DNA of 12,986 nucleotides from Leptolyngbya sp. SIO4C5 (GTDB taxonomy: Bacteria > Cyanobacteriota > Cyanobacteriia > Phormidesmidales > Phormidesmidaceae): contig JAAHIC010000051.1 in assembly GCA_010671965.1 (NCBI GenBank), forward strand, positions 1 through 12,986, read 5' to 3'. A program made the translations under genes and the position numbers. Shown here in pieces: positions 7,491 through 12,986 of the stretch. The notes under the pieces are model-generated. The model made no database searches and was not told the DNA's origin. It was given only the letters and a program-made list of their open reading frames with translations. Numbering within the stretch: the first letter of the stretch is position 1; every line of letters begins with the position of its first letter.

Positions 7491-7505
7491 AGCGAATAAT
7501 TCTCA
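7491..7505 (-). promoter_or_regulatory. Candidate Fur box upstream of the TonB receptor
   Basis: On the minus strand the sequence TGAGAATTATTCGCT matches the 7-1-7 Fur model (TGATAATNATTATCA) at 10 of 14 defined positions, strongest in its left half. It lies about 90 bp upstream of the receptor start, in the 249-bp divergent region shared with the plus-strand gene at 7652. Iron repression of the receptor would be expected for this family. The match alone is moderate. Confidence 0.35.
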
Positions 7506-7651
7506 ACTAGCGTAGGGAATTCGCCAACTGTGGTGAAGCGATTTTGAACGGTAAACGCATTTTTTACGGCGCGGCTCTGCTGCTCTAACCTTTTTGCGCG
7601 ATCGCGCTCATGCCCTAAAATTCTGAAAGCGTCATCCCACGGCCATCCTCA

Positions 7652-8221
7652 ATGACCGATAGCCGCCCAATCGCCACCCTTCACCTGCAAGACCTTTGCC
7701 AAAACCGGCCCGAACGTCCCGGTTGGTCACTGACTTTTGGAGCCACCTGCGCGGAAGCGGCGGCGGTGTGTCTGGACGATCAGGGACATTCGGAGCGAAT
7801 GGCATTGCAAATCGACGGCATTCAATCTTGTGCTATTGAACTGCAGTGGGAGGCGATCGACGACACGATTCGACGTTTCAACGCTGACGAGGAAGTGGCT
7901 ACTGAATATGGAGCTTATGGTGTCGCTGCCCTCATCATGCCTCGTCTCACCAATCTCACCATCATTGAGCGATCAGTCAAAGGCAAAGGCTTGGGGTTTG
8001 ATTTTTGGCTGGGTTCTATCGAATATACGGCCACTTTATTTCAACGTAAAGCTCGCTTGGAAGTTTCAGGCATTCGCACAGGGTCTGAGACCCTCATCCA
8101 GTCCAGAGTTAATATAAAGCTAAAGCAGATTAGCCCTTCCGATACGGTGGCTCCTGGTTATATCGCCGTTATTGAGTTTGGGACACCCAGAGCGCAGGTT
8201 GTGGAAAAATGCCGGACATAG
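7652..8221 (+). CDS. Conserved hypothetical protein, first gene of a two-gene unit
   Basis: A 189-residue protein with no signal peptide or membrane segment, so probably cytoplasmic. No named domain is recognised. It has a mixed strand/helix composition with recognisable blocks: PGWSLTFGATCAEAAAVCLD (about 23-42), EYGAYGVAALIMPRLTN (about 84-100), GKGLGFDFWLG, then ARLEVSGIR. From recall, proteins with these blocks occur in many cyanobacteria directly before a small helical partner like the one here; this is memory, not a search. Codon use and HIP1 context look native. The stop codon lies beyond the partner's start (13-bp overlap), which points to translational coupling and joint function. 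It diverges from the iron receptor, with 249 bp between starts. The ATG at 7652 has no obvious ribosome binding site. Function unknown. Confidence 0.8.
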   Translation: MTDSRPIATLHLQDLCQNRPERPGWSLTFGATCAEAAAVCLDDQGHSERMALQIDGIQSCAIELQWEAIDDTIRRFNADEEVATEYGAYGVAALIMPRLTNLTIIERSVKGKGLGFDFWLGSIEYTATLFQRKARLEVSGIRTGSETLIQSRVNIKLKQISPSDTVAPGYIAVIEFGTPRAQVVEKCRT

Positions 8222-8556
8222 ACACCCTTCACCGAGAAGCTATGGAACTGGTTGACCAGGCAGTCCTGGCCCGTCAACAAGGTGATGCCGAGGCTGTTAT
8301 CGCGTTCTCTAAGGCTGCCTTCACTAAAGAACGGACAGCTGCAGACCTGGTAGCTGATCAGTTTGATCTCGAACCGACTCGCTCCGTCTTACATCGCAGT
8401 GCCGCTGCCCTAGCGATCGAGTGTCGTGAACTGCGAGAGGCCGAACGCCTGATTGGCCGAGCCCTCTCAGGAAATCCGCCCGACGATATTGCCAATGAAC
8501 TCCGAGATTTACTGTTAGAGGAAATTTATTCTCAACGGCAGGCAATTGGGCACTAG
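8209..8556 (+). CDS. Small helical (TPR-like) protein, second gene of a two-gene unit
   Basis: The 115-residue protein is predicted by eye to be nearly all helix: an N-terminal amphipathic pair (EAMELVDQAVLARQQGDAEA then VIAFSKAAFTKERTAADLVA) and a C-terminal block beginning with EPTRSVLHRSAAALAIECRE, continuing into REAERLIGRALSGNPPDDIA. The pattern of paired helices with small residues and the final GNPP turn resembles tetratricopeptide-type repeats, which mediate protein binding. Its ATG overlaps the end of the upstream gene by 13 bp and is preceded by GGAAAA, so it is very likely translated from the same mRNA, and its most probable partner is the upstream product. No catalytic motif is visible. 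From recall, the EPTRSVL-RSAA block marks a family seen next to the same kind of upstream gene elsewhere. Function unknown. Confidence 0.8.
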   Translation: MPDIDTLHREAMELVDQAVLARQQGDAEAVIAFSKAAFTKERTAADLVADQFDLEPTRSVLHRSAAALAIECRELREAERLIGRALSGNPPDDIANELRDLLLEEIYSQRQAIGH

Positions 8557-8675
8557 CGCTTACCCGGACTCGTAGCCTTGATTGCCCCAATGTGCCAATC
8601 AGCGAAACTTGCTTAAGATCCCGTCTGAATACCTGAAATCTATGCTGGTGGGCAGTGCCCAGTCTGAAGTTCCCA

Positions 8676-8710
8676 TTCTGCCTTCTGCCTTCTGTCTTCT
8701 TACTTCTGCC
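8676..8710. repeat. Heptanucleotide tandem repeat (TTCTGCC)
   Basis: Five consecutive heptamers: TTCTGCC twice, TTCTGTC, TTCTTAC, TTCTGCC. They lie in the 162-bp gap between the converging two-gene unit and the AraC regulator. Short heptameric tandem repeats of this pyrimidine-rich kind are common between cyanobacterial genes. No convincing hairpin terminator was found in the gap. Confidence 0.85.
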
Positions 8711-8718
8711 TTTCATTA

Positions 8719-9810
8719 CTAGCTTGCCCACTGCCATGCCTGGAGCTGAAACGTCTTAGGATTCAGCCCTGTCGCCTGCCGAAATGCCAAAGCAAAGTGA
8801 CTGCGGTTGTTGTACCCGACGCTAGCGGCAATGTCTGCGATCGCTAGCTCGGAAGTCGTCAACAGTCGCTGTGCCTGCCACAGGCGACAGTCCCGTAAGT
8901 ATCCGTAGGGGGTCGTGCCATACACCCCCCGAAAGCCCTGATTTAGCTTGAGACGATTAGTACAGGCTTGTCGCGCGAGAGCCTCAATCGACGGCGGGTG
9001 GGATAGCTGGTTTCTCAAAATCGAGGCGGCCTGATCAATGCTATCCAGTTCAGTCTTACTCAACTGGGGCTGCTCCATCGCGGCTATGCGCAGAGACACC
9101 AGCTCCAGGGCCTGACGCTCCAGATAGGTGCGGCGGGTTATGCCCTGATACGGGCAGCTGAGCATCTGCCCGATCACCTGATGCATAGCTGACGTTATCG
9201 GGATGTGGCTAGTGTAGCCGAGGACAATTATTTCAGCGTAGAGGTCAGCCGGCACTACATGGCCAAACGTGGTGTAAGGCTCGGTTGCCACTCCCCCCTG
9301 CATCACCCGGCTCAGCATTCTAAAGGGCAACGAGAGTGAGCCGCCGCCTTTATATTGATACATTGCCTGGATTAGCTGCTCACCGACGCTTCGAACTTGG
9401 GGTGACAAGCGCTCCATGTAGGCTTGAAAGTGGGGGATTAGGGTAGACCGCTTAAAGGTTACCTTGGCTTTAAAGAATCGCCGCTGCGCTTGCTTCACGC
9501 CAAATTGCCTGAAGCCATAATAGGGCCAGAAAACGCTACGTCCTGCCCCCGGCCCCGCCAGCGTAAACTCAAACTCGATGCGATCGCGCTCGTCCGGTGC
9601 ATCAATGCTCACGTCCTCCGTAAGCGTGTAGTCAAGGATGAAGATCGACAGGTCATCCTGCAGCGGAATTTCTTGGATGTAGCCCTGTCCCAGATGAGGC
9701 GGCACCACCAGAATGAGATCGCCCGCATCTGCATGAAACAGCCGTGGGTCGTCGGGGCTGCCGGGCTGTAGCCAGTCGCTCCAGTGGTTGAGTTGCAGTC
9801 GCGTCGTCAT
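8719..9810 (-). CDS. PchR-type AraC family transcriptional regulator
   Basis: The 363-residue protein has a variable N-terminal sensor region (motifs VVPPHLGQGYIQEI and DLSIFILDYTLTED) and a central part with RRFFKAKVTFKRSTLIPHF. A complete C-terminal AraC domain (about 252-363) follows. Its first helix-turn-helix is around SIEALARQACTNRLKLNQGF; its second, IADIAASVGYNNRSHFALAF, precedes RQATGLNPKTFQ. This is the layout of PchR-like regulators, which bind a ferric siderophore and activate receptor and transport genes. The likely target is the neighbouring siderophore locus; no operator has been shown. The ATG at 9810 was chosen because the decayed paralogue at 569 starts at the same aligned codon; an upstream TTG at 9843 is unlikely because it falls in the operator-like sequence. 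The ribosome binding site is weak. A Fur-like box lies just upstream, so iron repression is plausible. Confidence 0.9.
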   Translation of the reverse strand: MTTRLQLNHWSDWLQPGSPDDPRLFHADAGDLILVVPPHLGQGYIQEIPLQDDLSIFILDYTLTEDVSIDAPDERDRIEFEFTLAGPGAGRSVFWPYYGFRQFGVKQAQRRFFKAKVTFKRSTLIPHFQAYMERLSPQVRSVGEQLIQAMYQYKGGGSLSLPFRMLSRVMQGGVATEPYTTFGHVVPADLYAEIIVLGYTSHIPITSAMHQVIGQMLSCPYQGITRRTYLERQALELVSLRIAAMEQPQLSKTELDSIDQAASILRNQLSHPPSIEALARQACTNRLKLNQGFRGVYGTTPYGYLRDCRLWQAQRLLTTSELAIADIAASVGYNNRSHFALAFRQATGLNPKTFQLQAWQWAS

Positions 9811-9832
9811 GGGTAGGGGCGATCGCTCAAAC

Positions 9833-9863
9833 GCTAATGACAATAATTTGCAATATTATGTCA
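9833..9863. promoter_or_regulatory. Candidate Fur box and imperfect dyad upstream of the AraC regulator
   Basis: The 19-mer at 9833-9851 (core CTAATGACAATAATTTGC) agrees with the Fur consensus at 14 of 19 positions by eye. It overlaps an imperfect dyad with exact TGACA/TGTCA tips at 9838-9842 and 9859-9863. A related sequence occurs upstream of the decayed regulator. It lies 24-54 bp before the start codon, the expected position for promoter repression. Confidence 0.5.
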
Positions 9864-9937
9864 ATTTGATCGATGACGCTGTCAGAGACAGGGCTATCTG
9901 TATTCATAGAGGCAGAGAGGAGTTTTCTTGCCTATCA
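9864..9937 (+). repeat. 74-bp perfect direct repeat, copy A
   Basis: Identical over 74 bases to 12607-12680 in the same orientation. It begins ATTTGATCGATGACGCTGTC and ends TTCTTGCCTATCA. Copy A directly abuts the operator-like dyad of the AraC regulator and has no reading frame of its own that continues sensibly beyond it. Confidence 0.95.
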
Positions 9938-10292
9938 CGGTGGCGGGCAAGATCCTGACGAAAAAGGGCCATTTGATTTTAAGTCCTTGTTTAGCAAGGT
10001 ATCCAATTTTGAGACAGAACAATCTCAGGGGCGATTCACGACTTCAGTCCGTTCTCATTGGCTTTGCCTTTGTTATTGCGCGTCGGCACCTGTCGCGTTT
10101 CAGGCTAAGTGGGATCTTCCCAACTTTTGATGATGAGGTGGAATGCGCATTGAAGTAGTGATAGAGAGATTTTGGATAAGTGTAGTGAAGGAGAAAAGGT
10201 GTGAGCAGGCGATCTCCTTAAAGCTTGTTGCCTGGCTTTGCCCTCGCGATAATTGGTAGGGTGGCTGCTAGTGAGCCTGCTCTTCTAGTTCT
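9938..10292. other. Gene-poor stretch between the 74-bp repeat and the ISL3 element
   Basis: About 355 bp. Short open frames exist on both strands (for example 9928-10158 on the plus strand), but none has a ribosome binding site, recognisable motif or length to be called a gene. It also lacks HIP1 sites. It may be debris of older insertions. No RNA gene was recognised. Confidence 0.6.
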
Positions 10293-10300
10293 AATTGAGC
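10293..10300 (+). repeat. Possible 8-bp target duplication of the ISL3 element, left copy
   Basis: AATTGAGC here recurs at 12082-12089. ISL3 elements usually make 8-bp duplications. An 8-bp match between two flanks of this size can also occur by chance. Confidence 0.35.
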
Positions 10301-12081
10301 CTGGCCTCTCCCTGCCAGCGACACCAGTACATATAAACTGATTGAACTGTAGAGTAGTAAGAGAGGGTGATAGGGAAGGGGAGAATTGATAGAGCAGTTT
10401 GTACCCGGCCAGGGAGCGATTGAAGTAGAGGGTTACGAGATCGAGGAGCAAGGCCATCTGCGGATACGGGCAAGGTCGATTGTAGAAGTGAGCCACTGCC
10501 CGCAGTGCGGTTTTGAGAGCAGGCGGGTTCATAGTCGATATAAGCGTCGGCTGAAGGATGTACCACTGGGGGAATACGAAGTAGAGCTAGAGCTGAGGGT
10601 AGGACGTTACTACTGCGACAACGCGGAGTGCAGGCGTAGGATCTACGCGGAGCGCTTGCCGGCGGTTGTGTCTCCAAGTGCGCGCCGCACGGCGCGGTTA
10701 GAGGAAAAGCTGGTACGAATAGGGATAGCCCTGGGGGGCGCGGCGGGAGAGCGATTGAGCCGAGAGCTGGGCTATGGGATAAGCGATAGCACGCTGCTGT
10801 ATCTGGTATCAAAGCTGCCACTACCGAAGACGCCGGACTTAAGCGTGGTAGGGGTAGATGACTTTGCGTTTCGGAAGGGAAGCCATTACGGAACGATAGT
10901 GGTTGATTTAGTAGCGGGAGAGGTCATAGACCTGTTAGCGGATAGGGAATCGGAGACGCTAGCGGCGTGGCTGAAAGAGCACCCTGGGATAGAAATTCTG
11001 TCACGAGACCGTTCGATGACGTACCGGAAAGGGATGAACGCCGGGTCTAAGGATGCGGTGCAAGTGGTAGACCGATTCCACCTGATGCAGAACCTGAAAG
11101 AGGTTCTAGAGCAGAGCCTGAGGAGAGATAAGGGAACGCTGATGTCGGTAGAGTGGGAACGGCGTGAGGAAGTAGCGAGAGGATTAGGATTAGAGGGAGC
11201 AATAGAAGGCGGAGCCTTTGTTGTGGCTGAAGGGGCGATGCCGAGTGTAGTGTCAGCGAGAGCGTCAGCGGCGAAGCGAGTGGAGCGTCGTCAGCAGTAT
11301 GAGCGGGTTCTACGTCTGAAGAAACGAGGCAGAAGCCTGCGGTCGATTTCGCGCAGCGTGGGGGTGAGCGTGCGAACGGTACAGCGGTGGTTGAAGAGTG
11401 AGGGATACCCAGAGCGTCAGCGTCGTAGTGACCGGGGACAAAGCATAGTGGATGAGTATAAAGGCTACCTTGTAGCCCGTTATAACGAGGGAGAACGGAA
11501 CATAAAGCGGTTGTACGAGGAGATAAAAGCTCGGGGGTATGAGGGGAGCTATATGACGGTTACGTACTACATGAAAGAGATCGTGAATGCGGAAGGAGAT
11601 ATACCGGGTCTGAGGCCAAGAGGACGGCGATTGAAGGTGGTGGATTTAGGAGTACCTCGTTTGACGGCAAAGCGAGTGGCCTCGGTTGTGATGCAGGTGC
11701 CGGACGAACGCAAAGCAGAAGAGTCAGCACTGCTGAGGGTGCTGCGGCAGCGGGAAAGTGAGGCAGGGGAATCGATTCGGCTAGTAGAGCGATTTATTAG
11801 AATGTTGCGTCAGAGGGGAGGGCATCTATTAGATAGCTGGTTGATAGAGGTAGAGCAAAGCGGGATAAGAGCGCTAGTTCAGTTTGCTAAGGGGATACGA
11901 GAAGATTACGAGGCCATCAGAGCGGCCTTGACGCTAGAGGTGAGTAATGGGCCGGTGGAGGGGCAAGTGAACCGTTTGAAGATGATTAAGCGGCAGATGT
12001 ACGGGCGAGCGGGCCTTGAGTTGTTAAGAAAACGGTTGATATTATCGCAAGTTCCCGACAGCGGAGTTTGTTTGCAGAGGT
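10301..12081 (+). mobile_element. ISL3-family insertion sequence (boundaries tentative)
   Basis: The transposase family is clear, but the ends are not certain. If the repeated AATTGAGC is the target duplication, the element is 1,781 bp. Its left end reads CTGGCCTCTCCC and its right end, inverted, ACCTCTGCAAAC; they share CCTCT but at slightly different offsets, so the terminal repeats are poor. The right end would lie within the last codons of the transposase, with the TAA stop partly supplied by the duplication. The whole interval lacks the HIP1 octamer that is frequent on both sides, in keeping with recent arrival. Confidence 0.45.
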
Positions 12082-12083
12082 AA
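10386..12083 (+). CDS. ISL3-family transposase
   Basis: The 565-residue protein starts at a TTG directly after a strong AAGGGGAG ribosome binding site. It has the ISL3 layout: an N-terminal zinc finger (C38, C41, C77, C82; HCPQCGFESR then RYYCDNAEC), then a helical DNA-binding part. The DDE catalytic domain has its first aspartate in VVGVDDFAFRKGSHYGTIVV (D158/D159), its second in EILSRDRS (D208), and its glutamate in SNGPVEGQVNRLKMIKRQMY (about E525). Between the catalytic residues is a large insertion with a helix-turn-helix (RSLRSISRSVGVSVRTVQRW, about 315-340), as in the longer ISL3 members. It would cut and paste its own element. Codon choice is rich in AGA/AGG, TTA and ATA, unlike nearby genes, suggesting a foreign origin. 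The frame is intact, so the enzyme may be active. The C-terminal tail (VPDSGVCLQR) is read from the element's end. Confidence 0.92.
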   Translation: MIEQFVPGQGAIEVEGYEIEEQGHLRIRARSIVEVSHCPQCGFESRRVHSRYKRRLKDVPLGEYEVELELRVGRYYCDNAECRRRIYAERLPAVVSPSARRTARLEEKLVRIGIALGGAAGERLSRELGYGISDSTLLYLVSKLPLPKTPDLSVVGVDDFAFRKGSHYGTIVVDLVAGEVIDLLADRESETLAAWLKEHPGIEILSRDRSMTYRKGMNAGSKDAVQVVDRFHLMQNLKEVLEQSLRRDKGTLMSVEWERREEVARGLGLEGAIEGGAFVVAEGAMPSVVSARASAAKRVERRQQYERVLRLKKRGRSLRSISRSVGVSVRTVQRWLKSEGYPERQRRSDRGQSIVDEYKGYLVARYNEGERNIKRLYEEIKARGYEGSYMTVTYYMKEIVNAEGDIPGLRPRGRRLKVVDLGVPRLTAKRVASVVMQVPDERKAEESALLRVLRQRESEAGESIRLVERFIRMLRQRGGHLLDSWLIEVEQSGIRALVQFAKGIREDYEAIRAALTLEVSNGPVEGQVNRLKMIKRQMYGRAGLELLRKRLILSQVPDSGVCLQR

Positions 12084-12089
12084 TTGAGC
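12082..12089 (+). repeat. Possible 8-bp target duplication of the ISL3 element, right copy
   Basis: AATTGAGC, identical to 10293-10300. It overlaps the transposase stop codon, which would place the element's end directly after the last arginine codon. Confidence 0.35.
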
Positions 12090-12536
12090 AAGCGTGTTCA
12101 GAGAGCTTTTAGTTGACGTCTACTCGACAGGCTGACAATGAGAGCGGCTGCTAAACATGTTCTATTTAAGAAAAATGAGAAATTAAATACAAGTTACAGC
12201 TCTTGATTCCATTAAGCGATCGCTAAGCCTTTCCCCACCCAATACCCGCTAGCTAATCGCCAGCACGTTATCAGCGATCGCCTTTTGTGAGTTCTGCTAG
12301 CTTTTCTAGTACGTGATCGCCAAACATGTTCTTTTCTTTAGTATGCAAGTGTCGAGGGTTCTTTCTCACTTTAGGAGAAGCTTTAGAGTGAAGCAGCGAA
12401 ACGTGAATGCGAGGAGGAAATTTGGTTCTATTGCAAAAACTCAGGAGTAGTAGATTAGGAGACTGCCGGGCGTAAGCCGACGCTAAATGATTCCTGTTCA
12501 TGTCTGTCACTGAGTGAGCTTTTGAGCTGAGCAGGC
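12090..12536. other. Gene-poor stretch downstream of the ISL3 element
   Basis: About 450 bp with two HIP1 sites (near 12215 and 12274) and no convincing gene. A minus-strand frame at 12271-12510 encodes 79 residues without recognisable motifs or a good ribosome binding site. AAACATGTTCT occurs twice (12153 and 12322). No terminator or RNA gene was recognised. Confidence 0.55.
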
Positions 12537-12737
12537 ATGAAAGAAAGGGGGCATGAGGGTATCAATTTTGTGTTCGAGTTGAGCGAGTTGCAATCGCAGG
12601 TCGATCATTTGATCGATGACGCTGTCAGAGACAGGGCTATCTGTATTCATAGAGGCAGAGAGGAGTTTTCTTGCCTATCATGCTACGAAACGGCCTATGC
12701 CAAGCTTCTAGAAAGTTCGAGTTTTCCAAGCTCCTGA
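12537..12737 (+). CDS. Possible small hypothetical protein containing the 74-bp repeat
   Basis: A 66-codon frame from an ATG preceded by GAGCAGG with very short spacing. The N-terminal part (FELSELQSQVDHLIDDAVRD) looks like an amphipathic helix; the second half contains a CLSC pair and ends in a serine-rich tail. Codons 24-48 fall in the 74-bp repeat, and copy A preserves the same reading frame across the repeat (from LIDDAVRD to FSCLS) before a stop. If this is a real gene, copy A is a fragment of it. No family is recognised. A minus-strand frame across the same DNA (12915 to 12637) is an alternative, and neither is secure. Confidence 0.25.
   Translation: MKERGHEGINFVFELSELQSQVDHLIDDAVRDRAICIHRGREEFSCLSCYETAYAKLLESSSFPSS
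12607..12680 (+). repeat. 74-bp perfect direct repeat, copy B
   Basis: Identical to 9864-9937. The repeats lie 2,669 bp apart and enclose the gene-poor stretch and the ISL3 element. Bases immediately outside the repeat differ on both sides, so the duplication ends sharply. Confidence 0.95.
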
Positions 12738-12915
12738 GAAACAACAACAGTTCCTCACCACCAGCGATCGCGTGCATGATAGTTTCCAAGTCAAAAGAGC
12801 GATCGCCCGAGAGGGTTTTGCACTGATACAAAGTAGAGTAAGAGCAGCCAGCGATCGCCTTTGTGGGCTCGACACAGAGTCCGAAGAAGGGATGGCCCCA
12901 GGGTTCTGCAGCACA
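12637..12915 (-). other. Open minus-strand frame rich in HIP1 sites, possibly a gene fragment
   Basis: From just after a TAG at 12918-12916 a frame stays open for 92 codons to a TAG at 12639-12637. It includes GDRSFDLETIMHAIAGGEEL and ends IGKKTPLCLYEYR inside the 74-bp repeat. It has no ATG until 12781-12779 and the first near-cognate start is a TTG at 12831. Composition is compatible with coding, but HIP1 sites themselves encode AIA or GDR and can mimic it. No family is recognised. Confidence 0.2.
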
Positions 12916-12986
12916 CTAAGAATGCTTGTAAGCTCTCCTTGAGCTTAGCGCGATCGCATCCGAAAGGAAGCCGATAGGATAGCACC

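Noticed and set aside
8640..8720. Repeat-rich gap considered as a CRISPR or terminator
   Set aside because: The repeats are seven-base tandem units without spacers, and only a tiny GGGC/GCCC hairpin is present with no T-tract.
8324..8737. A 137-codon minus-strand frame over the small helical gene
   Set aside because: It is antisense to a better supported gene, crosses the heptamer repeats and has no protein-like pattern.
9928..10158. A 76-codon plus-strand frame after the 74-bp repeat
   Set aside because: It starts inside the duplicated block, lacks a ribosome binding site and shows no motif.
10291..10821. A 176-codon open frame on the minus strand over the start of the ISL3 transposase
   Set aside because: It lies opposite a clearly recognisable transposase, has no family motif and no ribosome binding site; it is a shadow of the coding strand.
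12153..12332. AAACATGTTCT occurring twice
   Set aside because: An 11-bp match with a palindromic core 169 bp apart is weak evidence for an operator and could be chance.
12271..12510. A 79-codon minus-strand frame ending MFGDHVLEKLAELTKGDR
   Set aside because: The end looks protein-like, but part of this comes from a HIP1 site; there is no ribosome binding site, family motif or supporting neighbour.

Overview
The window looks like chromosomal DNA of a cyanobacterium, probably filamentous. About twenty copies of the HIP1 octamer GCGATCGC are scattered through it, and the receptor gene carries the AMIN-plus-TonB-receptor architecture common in cyanobacterial siderophore receptors. No rRNA, tRNA or CRISPR array was seen.

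Positions 1-7500 hold a minus-strand siderophore (ferric iron) locus. In transcription order it has a TonB-dependent receptor with signal peptide, AMIN domain, plug and barrel (start 7402, stop 3511); a lipoprotein FecB/FhuD-type substrate-binding protein whose ATG lies one base after the receptor stop codon; a 70-codon relic of a second binding protein; an MFS exporter of the EntS/DHA3 kind; a decayed PchR-type AraC regulator; and, at the left edge, the start of another PchR-type regulator. The receptor gene is split by an IS630-family element (about 4952-6088). The two halves rejoin in frame to a 916-codon receptor if 1,141 bp are removed. As sequenced, the locus is therefore probably disabled for receptor synthesis, and perhaps polar on the binding protein. 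Candidate Fur boxes lie upstream of the receptor and upstream of two of the regulators.

Positions 7650-8560 hold a plus-strand, overlapping two-gene unit of unknown function: a 189-aa protein followed by a 115-aa helical protein. It diverges from the receptor. Converging on it is an intact PchR-type AraC regulator (8719-9810, minus strand), a close paralogue of the decayed copy at 280-569.

Positions 9860-12986 are accessory DNA. An ISL3-family transposase (10386-12083), with codon use unlike its neighbours and no HIP1 sites, sits between two perfect 74-bp direct repeats (9864-9937 and 12607-12680). The rest is gene-poor, with weak small ORFs only.

Overall this is an iron-acquisition module shaped by duplication (three regulator N-termini, two binding-protein C-termini) and by insertion sequences. 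The best candidate for something uncharacterised is the two-gene unit at 7652-8556. The most solid structural novelties are the IS-split receptor, the frame-changing octamer repeat inside that receptor, the relic genes, and the 74-bp duplication.
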